Positions 23,926-34,600 of a DNA stretch of 64,000 nt are shown here, piece by piece. Origin of the DNA: Lophius americanus (lineage: Eukaryota; Chordata; Actinopteri; Lophiiformes; Lophiidae). Where the stretch lies: assembly GCA_037951165.1 (NCBI GenBank), contig JBBDHG010000051.1:9087501-9151500 (forward strand), given 5' to 3'. A model generated the notes under the pieces. The model saw only the letters and a list, made by a program, of their open reading frames with translations, did not search any database and had not been told where the DNA came from. The stretch's first letter is position 1. Each line of letters begins with the position of its first letter. The position numbers were made by a program, and so were the translations under genes.

Positions 23926-26900
23926 TCAGTTCTTCCATCGGATTTGCTGAAGGAGAAGAAAAAACGTTCAGTCAGGTCACATGATAAGGATTGCGATGAA
24001 GATAGCAACTCGTCCTCCTTCTCACCAGGTTGTTGAGCAGCTCGTCAATCTTCCTCTCCTCCGCTGATCCGCTCTCCACCTTTCCCCGGTATCCTAGCAG
24101 CTGTTGCCGGTCCTTCATGTCCCGGTATGTCTGATTGACCGAAAAAACACAGGCATGTGTCAAAGAGCAAGGCTCCCATTGGTTTAAATATTCAAACAAT
24201 CATCCAATCTGAGACATCTATCAATGTCAACAAAAATCAACCAGTCTTACGTTAATGACAATGTCATGACATTTATGTTTCTGAGCCAAACTGATCCTCA
24301 GTTCCGCGTCATCAACAAGTGCCACGTAGTCCTGCAGCACCTGTCAATCAAACATCACACCTGTCAATCACACAACATACCTGTCAGTCAGACAACACAC
24401 CTGTCAATCAAATGGCACATCTGTCAATCAAATGACAAACTTGTCATCAAACAACAGACTTACCAATCAAAATAACAAAACATCAATCAAATAACACATA
24501 CATCAATCAACACATAAGTAAATCAAACAGCAAACCGGGGAATCATATGAAATCAATCACACGTGTCAATCAAATTACAAACCAATCAATCAAATAACAC
24601 ATACGGAAAATTACATATCTGTCAAATAAAAATGCAATCAGTTGAGAAACACACCTTCATCTATCAAAGACACATTTAAGCAAATGATCAAACACCTTTG
24701 ACACTGTTTTCCATTTTCTGTAGTTTCACTAGCCCCGTCCCCTCACCTGTGTGGGGGCAGAGTTTTTGTGTAGAATGTCGACAACTCGTTGGAAGCTGAG
24801 AGGTGATTTTTTCCTCGTGAAACCAAGCCAGTTCCTGCTAGTGAAGAGAGCGTGCACATCTGGCCACGCCTTCAATTTTGCTCGAGCCGCCAACGCCGCC
24901 ATAAAGTACTGCTTCTCGGAGATCTGAGGTCAGAGGTCACTGTCAGTCAAACAAACTTTATATTTAATATATATTTAAACCTAGCTAATCACAAAACTAT
25001 AGCACATCACCTCTCACCTTAAAGGTCTGACGGACATTCAATGGACTGCTGTAGGTCCCCTGCAAGCAGAAACAAGAAAGGCTTAACTGAGATGTTTAAT
25101 CTGGTTAAACTAAACCAGTTTAACCAAACTATTTTTACTATCCCGCTTCATCCAATTTGGTTTATTTATCTTAATCATAGACTACCATCAGACTAAGTAT
25201 AGTTTTCCTAGCAGCAGTGGTGCTGTATGGTTTAGACTAACCTAAGACTGGTTTAGCTAAAATCAAACTAACCTCAGATCTTTTTTTTTTTAGTAGTGGT
25301 AGAAGCAGCAGTAGTATCCCAGGTTTATTTAAATGCAGACTTACTTCGTACTCAGTCTAGTGGTGGAAGCAGTAGTAGCACCATCTAGTTTAGTTAAGCT
25401 CAGACTAACTGCAAACTCTGTGTAATGGTAGAAGCAGGAGTGGTAAGGTCTGGTTTAGTTACCCAGACTAACCTCAGACTCATTGTAGTGGTAGAAGCAG
25501 CAATAGTACAGTGTTGTGACCAATGGCATGTTGAGAATTGAAGCTTTTCTGGGAAAATGATGGAAGCTTTCCACCTTTCCACCACGCTCAGCCTGCTGGT
25601 CACTTGCCTAGCAACAACAAATGGGATTATAGTGGAAGATCACTAGGTTTATCCTGGGATTACAGCAAACATAGAATGAAGAGTGTGTTTCTGACTTCGA
25701 TGATGATCTGTCTTTCCAGCAGAGTGTAGTGATCTTGAACGTGAGCTGAATCTTCTGCAGAGAATGGAAGACTGAAAAAAAACAGGTAAACAAAGTCATT
25801 AAGCCATTCATGGATCATTTAAAATTATCACTTGCTAAAGCAAAGTGAAGTAGAACAGCGGTAGAAGCATGTCATCAATCACCTGAGGCAGCTCTTCAGG
25901 AAGTCCCGCCTCTTGTTTTCATCAGGGATGCTCAGGTGCTCCTTATACTGCAGCAGCTGTTACCATGGAAATAGCAATATCAGCTGATGTAAGCCACTGA
26001 TACTACAGCAATGTACTTCTGGTGGTTGGTTAGCGTGAACTACGTACCGCCACGTCCTCCGTCCGGCCCAGAGATCTACAGGGGGTTGATAAGAAAACAC
26101 ATGAGATAATTACATGACACCAGGTGAGTCCTGGCACAGGCACAAGTGTGAACGGAGACCTGAGCAGCTCCAGCAGCAGCCCCTGGTCTTCGTTCTCAGT
26201 CAGATAGTGGATGAAGTGCCTCAGAGCTGTCTGCCTGGACTCCAGCTCCCGAAATAAAACATCTGGAGGAAAATACGAAACACAAAGAACTGATCCAGGA
26301 CCAGAAACATTGAGAACTCATACTGGACCAGAGGGTTGACCCTGGACCAGATATGACTGAAACTGGCATGCGAACATTATAGACTTACCTTTACTCAGAG
26401 TTCTCTTTAAAAAAATTAAAACCTGAAAAGCAAAATTGTTGAGTATGATGTTCAGATGTTTTTGAAAGAGTAAAAATTAAAGCTAATAGATAATCTTCAA
26501 AATGTGAATTAAGTTACTGCAGTGATGACGTTTCCATCGTGGGCGCTAACGGCGTAATCAAGCAGGAGCATTTTGTCCTGAAGAGACCGGAACTTCTCCA
26601 GAGTCACTACCTGAAACATACGCAGTAAAAATACACAGTAACAGTACTTTGCAGAGGTAGAATATTACAATATACCAGTGCTCTCAAGAGAGAGAGTACT
26701 ACTAGAAACCAGTATTCTCCAGAGATAGAGTACTACTAGATACAATTACTACCCAGAGAAAGATTACTACTAAATAACAGCAATATAATGAAAGATGTAA
26801 CCTTTCCCTGCTGCATCCTATGGACCGTCTCCTCAGGTGTCCAGTCACTGACATAATCCTGACATCACAACATGATTTCATCATCAGTGCACCAGAGAAA

Positions 26901-28803
26901 TCACATTATTAATCTGACAGATTGTAATCAGATTATCAGTCTCACCTTGTACTCGGACTTGGGTTTTCGTAGCTCTGGAGCGTAAATCTTGACAGACGAA
27001 TCGCTGAGCGCTGAAACAAAAAATAACCCCAGCATCATTCATTCAGTCTTCACTCTCAGCTCCAGTTTTCCTACAATCATGACCTTCCTCTCATGATGCT
27101 AAGACAAACACCTGAAGCGCACGATCAGTCAGACTAAACACCTAGTGTTGGATGACAATCAACTGCTATAGCTGTGTTCTGGACCTTGCGCTTTATTTTA
27201 AATATTTTCTAAATGTTAATTTATTTATCTGTGGTTACACCTGTCTTTGTCTTGAAGGAGTTTAACATCTGTTAGATCAGTAATAATCTTATTCATTCAT
27301 TAATTGATTCCCCTTTTTCATCCATCCCTCAGTCCCTCATCCATTCATTCATACTTTATAAAGGTTCAGACTCACAGTCACTGAAAGTTTGGAAGTTTCC
27401 TCCTCTTGTTTTTCCTACAGAGAAAGCGTTTCAATATTCAGTCATGTGACCTGTTCATAAACGTAACTGAGTCATGTGACCTAATCCTTGCTCCTTCTGT
27501 CTGAATAATGCGTCTCACCTGTCCAGGTGTCTCACCTTTGAACAGAGAGCTCAAAGAGTACCCAGAGTTACTCTTGCTGAGGCTCGGAGTGTCTGTGTTG
27601 ATTTTGGGGAAGACAGGCTCTCTGTCTGTCTTCTGATTGGACGCTGCTGTCTCCTTAACTGACAAGGAGATACCTGAGGAAACAAAATCCACAATTCACA
27701 CTCTGCAGCCAATTACAGAGAAAAGAGAAAAACAGCTCAAGATTCTCCACGTGTTCAACAATAAAAATGATGAGTCTTACTCCCGACAGGTTCCCCGCTC
27801 CAGCTGACCTTCTCCATGCCATGTTCGTCGTTGTCTTCCTCAACCATGCAACGGATGCTGTTCACCGCCCGCTTCGACTCTTTTAACTGACAATGTAGCG
27901 CAGACAGACAACATCAAATAGGTGAACTAACACACAATCTGTGAGCAAGATAATAAACATCTTCACAGTTCAGTACAGATAGACACCAATCAGTCATAAC
28001 ATTATAACCACTGACAGGCGGGGTCGGAATAACATCTCATCAGTGGGTGGGATATATTAGGCAGCAAGTGATCATTTTGTCTTGATGTTGATGTGGGAAG
28101 CAGAGAAAAGTGTATAAGGACAACCTTGTCTATGGACAACAGGTGAGCCAGAAACAGGGTTATGGCCGCCCAAAGCTAATTGATCCACGTTGGGATTGAA
28201 GGCCAGTCCGTGTTATCTGATACCACTGAAGAGCTAACGGAGTACAAACTGTTGGAACAGTTTGTTGGTTGGCAGTTACAGCAGGTGGTTTTAAGTTTAT
28301 GGATGACCGGCGTAATGTGGAGGAGTCAGAATCACACCTGCACAAGTAAGCATGAAACCTAATAATGTTACGATGATAAATAATAATTGTTAATGTTGTG
28401 CTTAATGTTAGATCCTAAGATTATTTTGAAATATGGTTCCTATAAAAGGTGTTTACTAACAGGTGTTAAATACAATGGAATTCAAAATAAACATTATAGA
28501 ATATTTTTAATATCAAAGTACTAATATATAATTTTACCGAAGCCAAAAACATAATAAGTGGGATGAGGTTATCAATGAATGCTCTTCTCTTCCAGCTTCC
28601 ATGAGCTCTCCACTGTGTGATCCACTCTGAAATCACATCTTATAAAAATCTTTTCAAAAACCAGTGAAGTGGATAAAAGACTCATCAGTGGGTGGGATAC
28701 GAGTTCTTACCCTGCTGAACTCGTCATCTTCATCATCGAAGGTAAACGCTTTGAACTTGGAAGAGTTCCAATAATCATCGTCATCTGCTTTACTCTTCAT
28801 CAT
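23926..28803 (-). CDS. vipas39: VPS33B-interacting protein VIPAS39 (VIPAR/SPE-39)
   Basis: Partner of VPS33B in the CHEVI endosomal tethering complex, needed for late endosome/lysosome and apical trafficking. Eighteen coding exons, in transcript order: 28803-28711, 27886-27781, 27673-27536, 27414-27376, 27010-26946, 26858-26802, 26610-26518, 26422-26389, 26262-26160, 26075-26048, 25956-25883, 25771-25696, 25607-25473, 25059-25018, 24923-24747, 24340-24251, 24130-24026, 23946-23926. All phases fit, giving 491 aa against 493 as I recall for human. Recognised strings: YWNSSKFKAFTFDDEDDE near the start, EKVSWSGEPVGS, LEKFRSLQDK, HDGNVITAVLIFLKRTL, RKASILNMPLVTTL, NWLGFTRKKSP, HKCHDIVIN, DRQQLLGYRGKVE and the C-terminus QIRWKN. 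The start is preceded by an acceptor, so a 5' UTR exon lies upstream (see 30419-30510). One donor (after the exon at 26802) is the weak GTTACA. Two introns hold tandem repeats that copy the splice sites. Confidence 0.96.
24341..24640. repeat. 20-bp minisatellite containing a splice acceptor motif
   Basis: Tandem units close to 'acctgtcaatcaaacaacac' begin at the very edge of vipas39 exon 24340-24251. On the minus strand each good unit ends TTGATTGACAG, the same string as the true acceptor. Four to six tight copies (24341-24450) grade into decayed ones up to about 24640. Confidence 0.88.
25180..25510. repeat. Tandem repeat copying an exon end and its donor
   Basis: Units of roughly 60-75 bp with 'gtagtggtagaagcagcagtag' and 'cagactaacctcagact' run from inside the vipas39 exon (its 3' end at 25473) into the next intron. 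On the minus strand at least three downstream units carry GTTAGT or GTAAGT after a copy of the exon tail. Confidence 0.82.
27975..28262 (+). mobile_element. Tc1-like transposon fragment (N-terminal end)
   Basis: CAGTCATAACATTATAACCACTGACAGG and GGGTGGGATATATTAGGCAGCAAGTGA are the 5' end of a Tc1-like family that is abundant in fish. TATGGCCGCCCAAAGCT followed by TTGATCCACG and GAAGGCCAGTCC corresponds to the GRPRLID segment of its transposase. Most of the DNA-binding domain is deleted and the rest is missing. Confidence 0.75.
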
Positions 28804-29377
28804 CTGGACACACAAAATAACTTTATTTAAACTGTCCATATAATAAGACAAACAGACAGAGACTGTAGGAGCTATAAAGATTGGATCAACTGCAAAGCAA
28901 TTTCCAATGGATACAATATATTCCGTACAATCGCAAACATGTTCATTAAATTTAATAAAAATTAATGAAGTATCATTTTTATTTTAAAAAAATGAACTAA
29001 CACAGTAATATTCGGTAATTTTATCATTTTAAATCATCGAACGAATGATTAATATCATTCTTTAAAATACTAATTATAGCTAATGTAAGTCTTAAATAGT
29101 CCATTTAAAATTAAAAAGGTTCAATTTAAAGCCTTAAACAATATTTATCCAGCCGCTGAGACCATACACTCAAAGAGACAGAGCCCCAATATGGAATTTA
29201 AGAAATTTAGAATCAACTTTCTAAGTTAATGGCATATGGTCAACTTAAAGGATTCCATTTATTGCAATGCCTTTTTAACACGTGATGCAATGTAAAATAA
29301 ATTAAATTAATTGAAAGTGATTAATTACAAGAGATGGAGAAGCTAATTAGAAGATTACCACAAATATAAATACACTG

Positions 29378-30033
29378 TTAATTTGTACATTCCTTTTGCT
29401 CATCATCACTGCAGTAACTCAGGCGATGACGTTTCCGTCGTGAACTGATGACCATAGGCGAGGGTTGAAACGTACATTGATCAGTAATTGAGAGCTTTGC
29501 CTTAGGACTCAACTCTTTTTTCACCACAACAGACCGATACAACACCCACATTACTGCTGATGTCGCACCGAACCGCCTGAACAGAATCAGGGACAAGGGA
29601 CAACCTTGGCGGAGCCCAACATTCACTGGAAACATGTCTGACTTTCTGCTGAGCTTACGGACACAACTCTCACTTAGTAATATGGAGACTGGATGGGTCG
29701 TAATAATGGCCCCAGTACCCCATAATCCCACAGCACCCCCCAACATGACTGGCCGGAGGACACGGTCATAAGCCTTCTTCACGCAAGCAAGCCTGAAATA
29801 GTAAAAAGTTTGTCTACTGTTCTATGATTCGGCCTGAGGTTCTTCAGAACCTCAGGCCGAATCTCATCCATCCCTGTGTAGCTTCCTAACTTCCTCCCTT
29901 GACCTTTGCCAGCAAAATGGGTTGGCCTTCCCCATGATTTCTCAGACTCTGCCTGCACTATAGAGGCACTGTTATTCTGGGTATCAGGTACCCAGGTACC
30001 ATGTCGTCCTCTGGAAATATTGTATGTATTCAA
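29378..30033 (-). mobile_element. LINE reverse transcriptase fossil with internal deletions
   Basis: Minus-strand pieces appear in LINE order: MDEIRPEVLKNL (about 29870-29835), RTVDKLFTI (about 29825-29795), KKAYDRV (about 29780-29760), KSDMFPVNVGLRQGCPLS (about 29640-29590), then LYRSVVVKKELSPKAKLSI (about 29545-29485). The family normally has long sequence, including the catalytic FADD box, between the fourth and fifth pieces. Here it is missing, and so is the fingers region between the first and second. The copy is inactive. A perfect hairpin lies at the first deletion junction (29826-29863). Confidence 0.85.
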
Positions 30034-30418
30034 AATACATAATCTTTTACATCTAAATTCTTAAATATGTGTTTTTATTTGAGTATTAGGTACACATTAA
30101 CATTTTAATAATAAGATCTATAGTAACAGTTCATACGTGCTCATACATGTATCCATGTGCATTTACGCAGATTTATTTTGTATTTCTGAGTACTAACAAT
30201 CACAGCTGATGTTTATGAGTCTGACAGCAGTAAGCTAGTTAGCATGCTAACATGCTAATATTGATTTGAAACTAAATTACTATTTTTTCCAATCTGGAAA
30301 AAGGTCAGAAACCGTGACACCATCACACAGACATCTAAAATATACATACATTGAGCAGATACTAATATGTTTAACAAATATTAGTTAAAATGATTCAAAA
30401 ATGTTCAGCTGTTTTTAC

Positions 30419-30510
30419 CTTCACCAACTGCAGGATCTATTCCTGTTCTTCTGAGAGGTTAGCCGCGCGGTGGCTGCTGGGCATTGTAGTGAATCCGCTA
30501 CCCATAGTTT
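30419..30510 (-). promoter_or_regulatory. vipas39: Probable vipas39 first exon with ZNF143/Staf-type motif
   Basis: On the minus strand GTGAAG|GTAAAA (around 30419) is a usable donor and fits the acceptor found just before the vipas39 ATG. Within this putative 5' UTR exon or promoter, positions 30475-30490 read ACTACAATGCCCAGCA on the minus strand. This is close to the ACTACAATTCCCAGCA core bound by ZNF143 (with THAP11/HCFC1), typical of bidirectional promoters. The mammalian vipas39 and ahsa1 genes are head to head as I recall, so this may be the shared regulatory region, here about 1.1 kb from the ahsa1 ATG. Confidence 0.6.
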
Positions 30511-30844
30511 TGCACCATGTAACAAATACAATGTGATGATATTGATGACTTACGTGTTATTTACAATGTCTTACTAAAGATATATTGTAATAAAACATGA
30601 AAAAATTTGTATTATAATTTTCAGATAAATTAATAATATTACAATGTATAATGGTACATCTCTCTGGAGCATAAAAATCAAATCAGACAAACCATACAAA
30701 AATATATTCAATTGAATAAAAAATATATCTATCAAACTGAAGAAAGGTGATAATGGAATGTTTAATAAGTCAACTCGTAGACTATAATATCGTTAAATAT
30801 TGATTTGGCTGTAATATAATTTTTACTTTGTCTTTCTTTAATTA

Positions 30845-31084
30845 GAATAATATTTCCTTTATTTATCACACGTTACACAGTACATACATACTGATCTTGA
30901 AATTTATCTCTGCATTCAACCCATCTCTGAGGGAGCAGTGGGCTGCCCATGTGAAGTGGCAATGAAGTTGGGGTTTCAGGGTCTTGCTAAAGGACCCACC
31001 CATGTTTTTAGCAGGGGCTCGGCTCAAACCCTAGTCTCCAGGCTGAGTGACGACTGCTGTACCCGCTGAGCTAAAGCCACCCAA
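30845..31084 (-). repeat. tRNA-headed SINE
   Basis: Read on the minus strand it starts GGGTGGCTTTAGCTCAGCGGG. The A box TAGCTCAGCGGG is 31062-31073 and a B box-like GGGTTTGAGCC is 31021-31031, giving a Pol III type 2 promoter from a tRNA. The 3' body ends in sequence shared with 15385-15500 and 60208-60400. It is not an intact tRNA gene: the anticodon arm and acceptor do not pair properly. Confidence 0.8.
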
Positions 31085-31600
31085 GGTTGTTTAAGGCTGT
31101 TTTAATTGAACATAAGCGTCAGGGAAAAGAGAATAAATATTTTTTAATATGTAGTTTGAATTCAATTCATTTGATGTCCAAATATTGGTACTAAAACTTA
31201 AATATTCATTAATGTTCATATTGACAGTTTAATATATAAATTTATTTTTTCCTTATGCAATTAATAAGATTACACAAGACAAGACAAGATAGTATTAATG
31301 TCTTCATCCTGATTATGATGTTTTACTTTGAAAGTCCTAAGAGGAAGCAGTAAAAATGAGTCTGAAGTTGGTTTTAAATTTCAGCTGAGTAGAGAATGAG
31401 TAAGAGGACAAGTTTGGTTCCACAGTTTCTCATGATGCAAATACAGTAAACTATGCAGAAATACTAGAGAAACTGCAGCAGTAATACTGGAGAAACTACA
31501 GCAGTAATACTAGAGTATATACAGCGGTCATTTTACAGAAAACCCAGCAGTAATACCATAGCAGTGACACTACTTAGTACTCAGTACTTGTCGGTCCCTG
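31085..31600. other. Upstream region of ahsa1
   Basis: Non-coding, A/T-rich on the left. Between 31435 and 31570 there are four to five imperfect copies of 'aatactagagaaactgcagcagt'. The ahsa1 5' UTR should be here. No TATA box or CpG-rich core is obvious. Confidence 0.45.
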
Positions 31601-34600
31601 ATGGCCAAATGGGGTGAAGGAGATCCTCGATGGATCGTTGAAGAGAGAGCTGACGCAACCAGTGTCAACAACTGGCACTGGTCAGTTTTTTCTTCTTCTG
31701 CAACTAATTCTATAATCTTTTTTTCCTATTGTTGGTGAATTATTGAGCGTTGATCTTGTGTGTGTGTGTGTGTGTGTGTGTGTTACATGATACTCCAGCT
31801 GGTTCAGCATGTTAAGATATTTTTAAACAGCCTGATGGGCGTCAGGCTGTGATGTCAGAGAGGGGGCACGGCTACACAGAGAGTATGTATGATTTTTTTC
31901 TGGATGATTTATGTTTTTCCTCTGATTCCTACCCTCTGTCTGTGACCTCCTCAGAACTGAGCGTGAAGTAAAAGAGGGGTGTGGCTATATATGGTGTGGG
32001 CGGGGCTACATGTGGAGTAGCAGTGATGAGGTATATCTTACTGGATTATTCATGTTTCCTCTTCTTCTGTGTCTCCTACCCACTTTTGGTGTGACCTCAG
32101 GACTGAGCGCGATGTCAGCGGCTGGTCTTCGGAGCGTCTACATCAGCTGCTGCTGGAGGTTCGTGTAGAAGGTCCAGAGGGTGTCTGTCAGTTGACCGAC
32201 ATCTCCAAACTTGACGGAGAAGCTACCATCAATAACCGCAAAGGAAAACTCATCTTCTTCTACGAGTGGCAGCTCAGAGCCAACTGGCTCGGTCAGTGAT
32301 TACGTCACTGGTGATGACATCACCATATCAGACAGTACATTCATGAAGAGGAGGGTATACCTGTGCAGTCAGTTCATGTATTTGCTGATAATGGGATGAT
32401 TTATTTTGATTGACTTGAGATTTATTTAGCATATAAAATTAATATTAATAAAACTAGGCACAAGCTAAGGTAATGTTACATCACTGACGACATGATAGAA
32501 TGATATTACAATATCATAATTGAAGTCGTTTTTAGAACATCAACCATTTTAACAAATGAATAACTGTAAACATTCATTCACTCATTATCTACCGCTTAAC
32601 CTGTTCAGGGTCACGGGGGGCTGGAGCCTATCCCTGCTAACATCGGGTGAGAGGCAGGGTACACCCTGGACAAGTCGCCAGTTCATCGCAGGGCAGACAC
32701 ATAGAGACACACAATCACACACACTTACAGTCACACTTACTCCTACGGGCACCAGGAGTGGCACCAATTCACCTATATCACATGTTTTTGGACTGTAAAC
32801 AACATTATCTATTTAATTTCACTCTTTTACTATGATGGCCTGTGCTGACTGTTTGTTGTTTGCAGGAACCTCTAGTGCTGGTCTAAAATATAGAGGAACT
32901 GTTGAAGTGTTCAATCTGTCAGATGAGAACGAAATGGACGACCTCGATGTGAGTCCTGATCCTCATACAGTATTAGTCACTACACTCATCAGCCATAACT
33001 TTATAACCACTTGCTTATGTTCTGAAACGCCATTATAACGAGATAATCATTGTTATCCCTACTTCAGCTGTCAATCGTCATAATGTTATGATTGATGTAT
33101 ACTGATAAACTGATAATCATATTGATTTGCCTATTCTGTTCAGATCTCAATGTCTCTATGTAAAGACCAGCCCCACACGCCACTTCTGGACCTCATGAAG
33201 AAGAAGGGCATACAGGAAGTTCGGACGGTTCTGGGTGAATATGTCCACCAGCTCAAATCAAGTATGTTACACAGAATGCAACAAGACCAACCAATCAATG
33301 ATGATGATAAGAAGGATCCATTTGTTTACCTCACAGAGTTCAGTCAGGGGATGATACTCCCCACCGCCGATGGGCCAAAGCTGACTCAACCCCAGACCAA
33401 GCAGAACCAGAACCAGACTAGTAAAACCCAGGTTAATTAAATCCTCCTAATATTCAGTCTCCAATCTAGTAAACAATGGATGTGACCACTGATCTTTCAA
33501 TTTGCCCCTACAGATAAGTCCTAGCCCAAAATGTTCATTTAGCCCAGCCTCCTGTGCCGCAGGTGTCCCTATCTCGACCTGCAGCTTTAATCTAAGGGAA
33601 ACTTTCAACACATCACCTGATGAGCTCTTCAGGACCTTTATCAATCAGGAGGTACCAGACCAGGACAAGACCAGGAAAAATGAGGGTAGACCAGGACTTA
33701 CCACAACTAACATGGATATAAATCAGGACTAACCTAAAACCAGTGATGGCCAGGCTAAGACACTGGCAGATGAGGCCAGTCCATGACTAAATATGATTAA
33801 CCTGGGTAAAATAACCAGGTTGAGACAGACAGATCAGGACTAACTACAAGCAATCTGGTTAAGATGAGGACTAAATAAACTAATAGCAGAAAATACCAGG
33901 AATAAAAACAAATAAACCTGTAAAACAGGAATAATCAAGCTGAGACAAAGACATAAAAGAACATACCTGGACTAACCATGACTAACCTGTATAAAACTAT
34001 GACTAACCAGGCTAAGACTGTTCCAGATGTGGCCCGACCACAATTAACTACAACTAACTTGGCTCGAATAGGATATAACCAGGCTAAGAACAGTAAAAAT
34101 GAGGCCCGGCCACAACTAACTAATACTAACATGGACAAATCTAGGACTAACCAGGTCAACCAGGACAAAACATGCTAAAAAGCAGGTCAGATAAAGACTA
34201 TCTAAAACTAACCAGGACTAACCAGATTAAAATCGGGACAGGTGAGGATAGACCAAGACTAGTTATGACTAACGAGTATAGTACTATGAGTGACCCTAGA
34301 TAAAACTAGGACTAACTAAGCTCAGACTGGGACAGATAAGGATACACTAGGACTAACATAATTATCTGGGATAAATCCAGGACAAATCAGGGGAAAATCA
34401 TGACATACAATAAAAGACTGGGACCAATTACAACTAATGTAGCTATAGCCAGAACTGACCAGGCTTGCGTCAGGACAGGCGAGTACAGACCAGGACTAGT
34501 TACGACTTACCTGGATAAATACCTAGACCAGAACATAGGTGGTAAAACCATGATTAACATCAACTAACTTGGCAATAACCAGGACTGACCAGGTTATAAT

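Noticed and set aside
24341..24640. Regular short direct repeats with a CRISPR-like look
   Set aside because: Units are contiguous without unique spacers, lie in a vertebrate intron, and derive from a splice acceptor. There are no cas genes.
29378..30033. Intact LINE reverse transcriptase
   Set aside because: Catalytic FADD region and fingers are deleted and the frame is broken.
31021..31084. Possible tRNA gene on the minus strand
   Set aside because: A and B boxes are present but the cloverleaf does not pair and a SINE body follows, so it is a SINE head.
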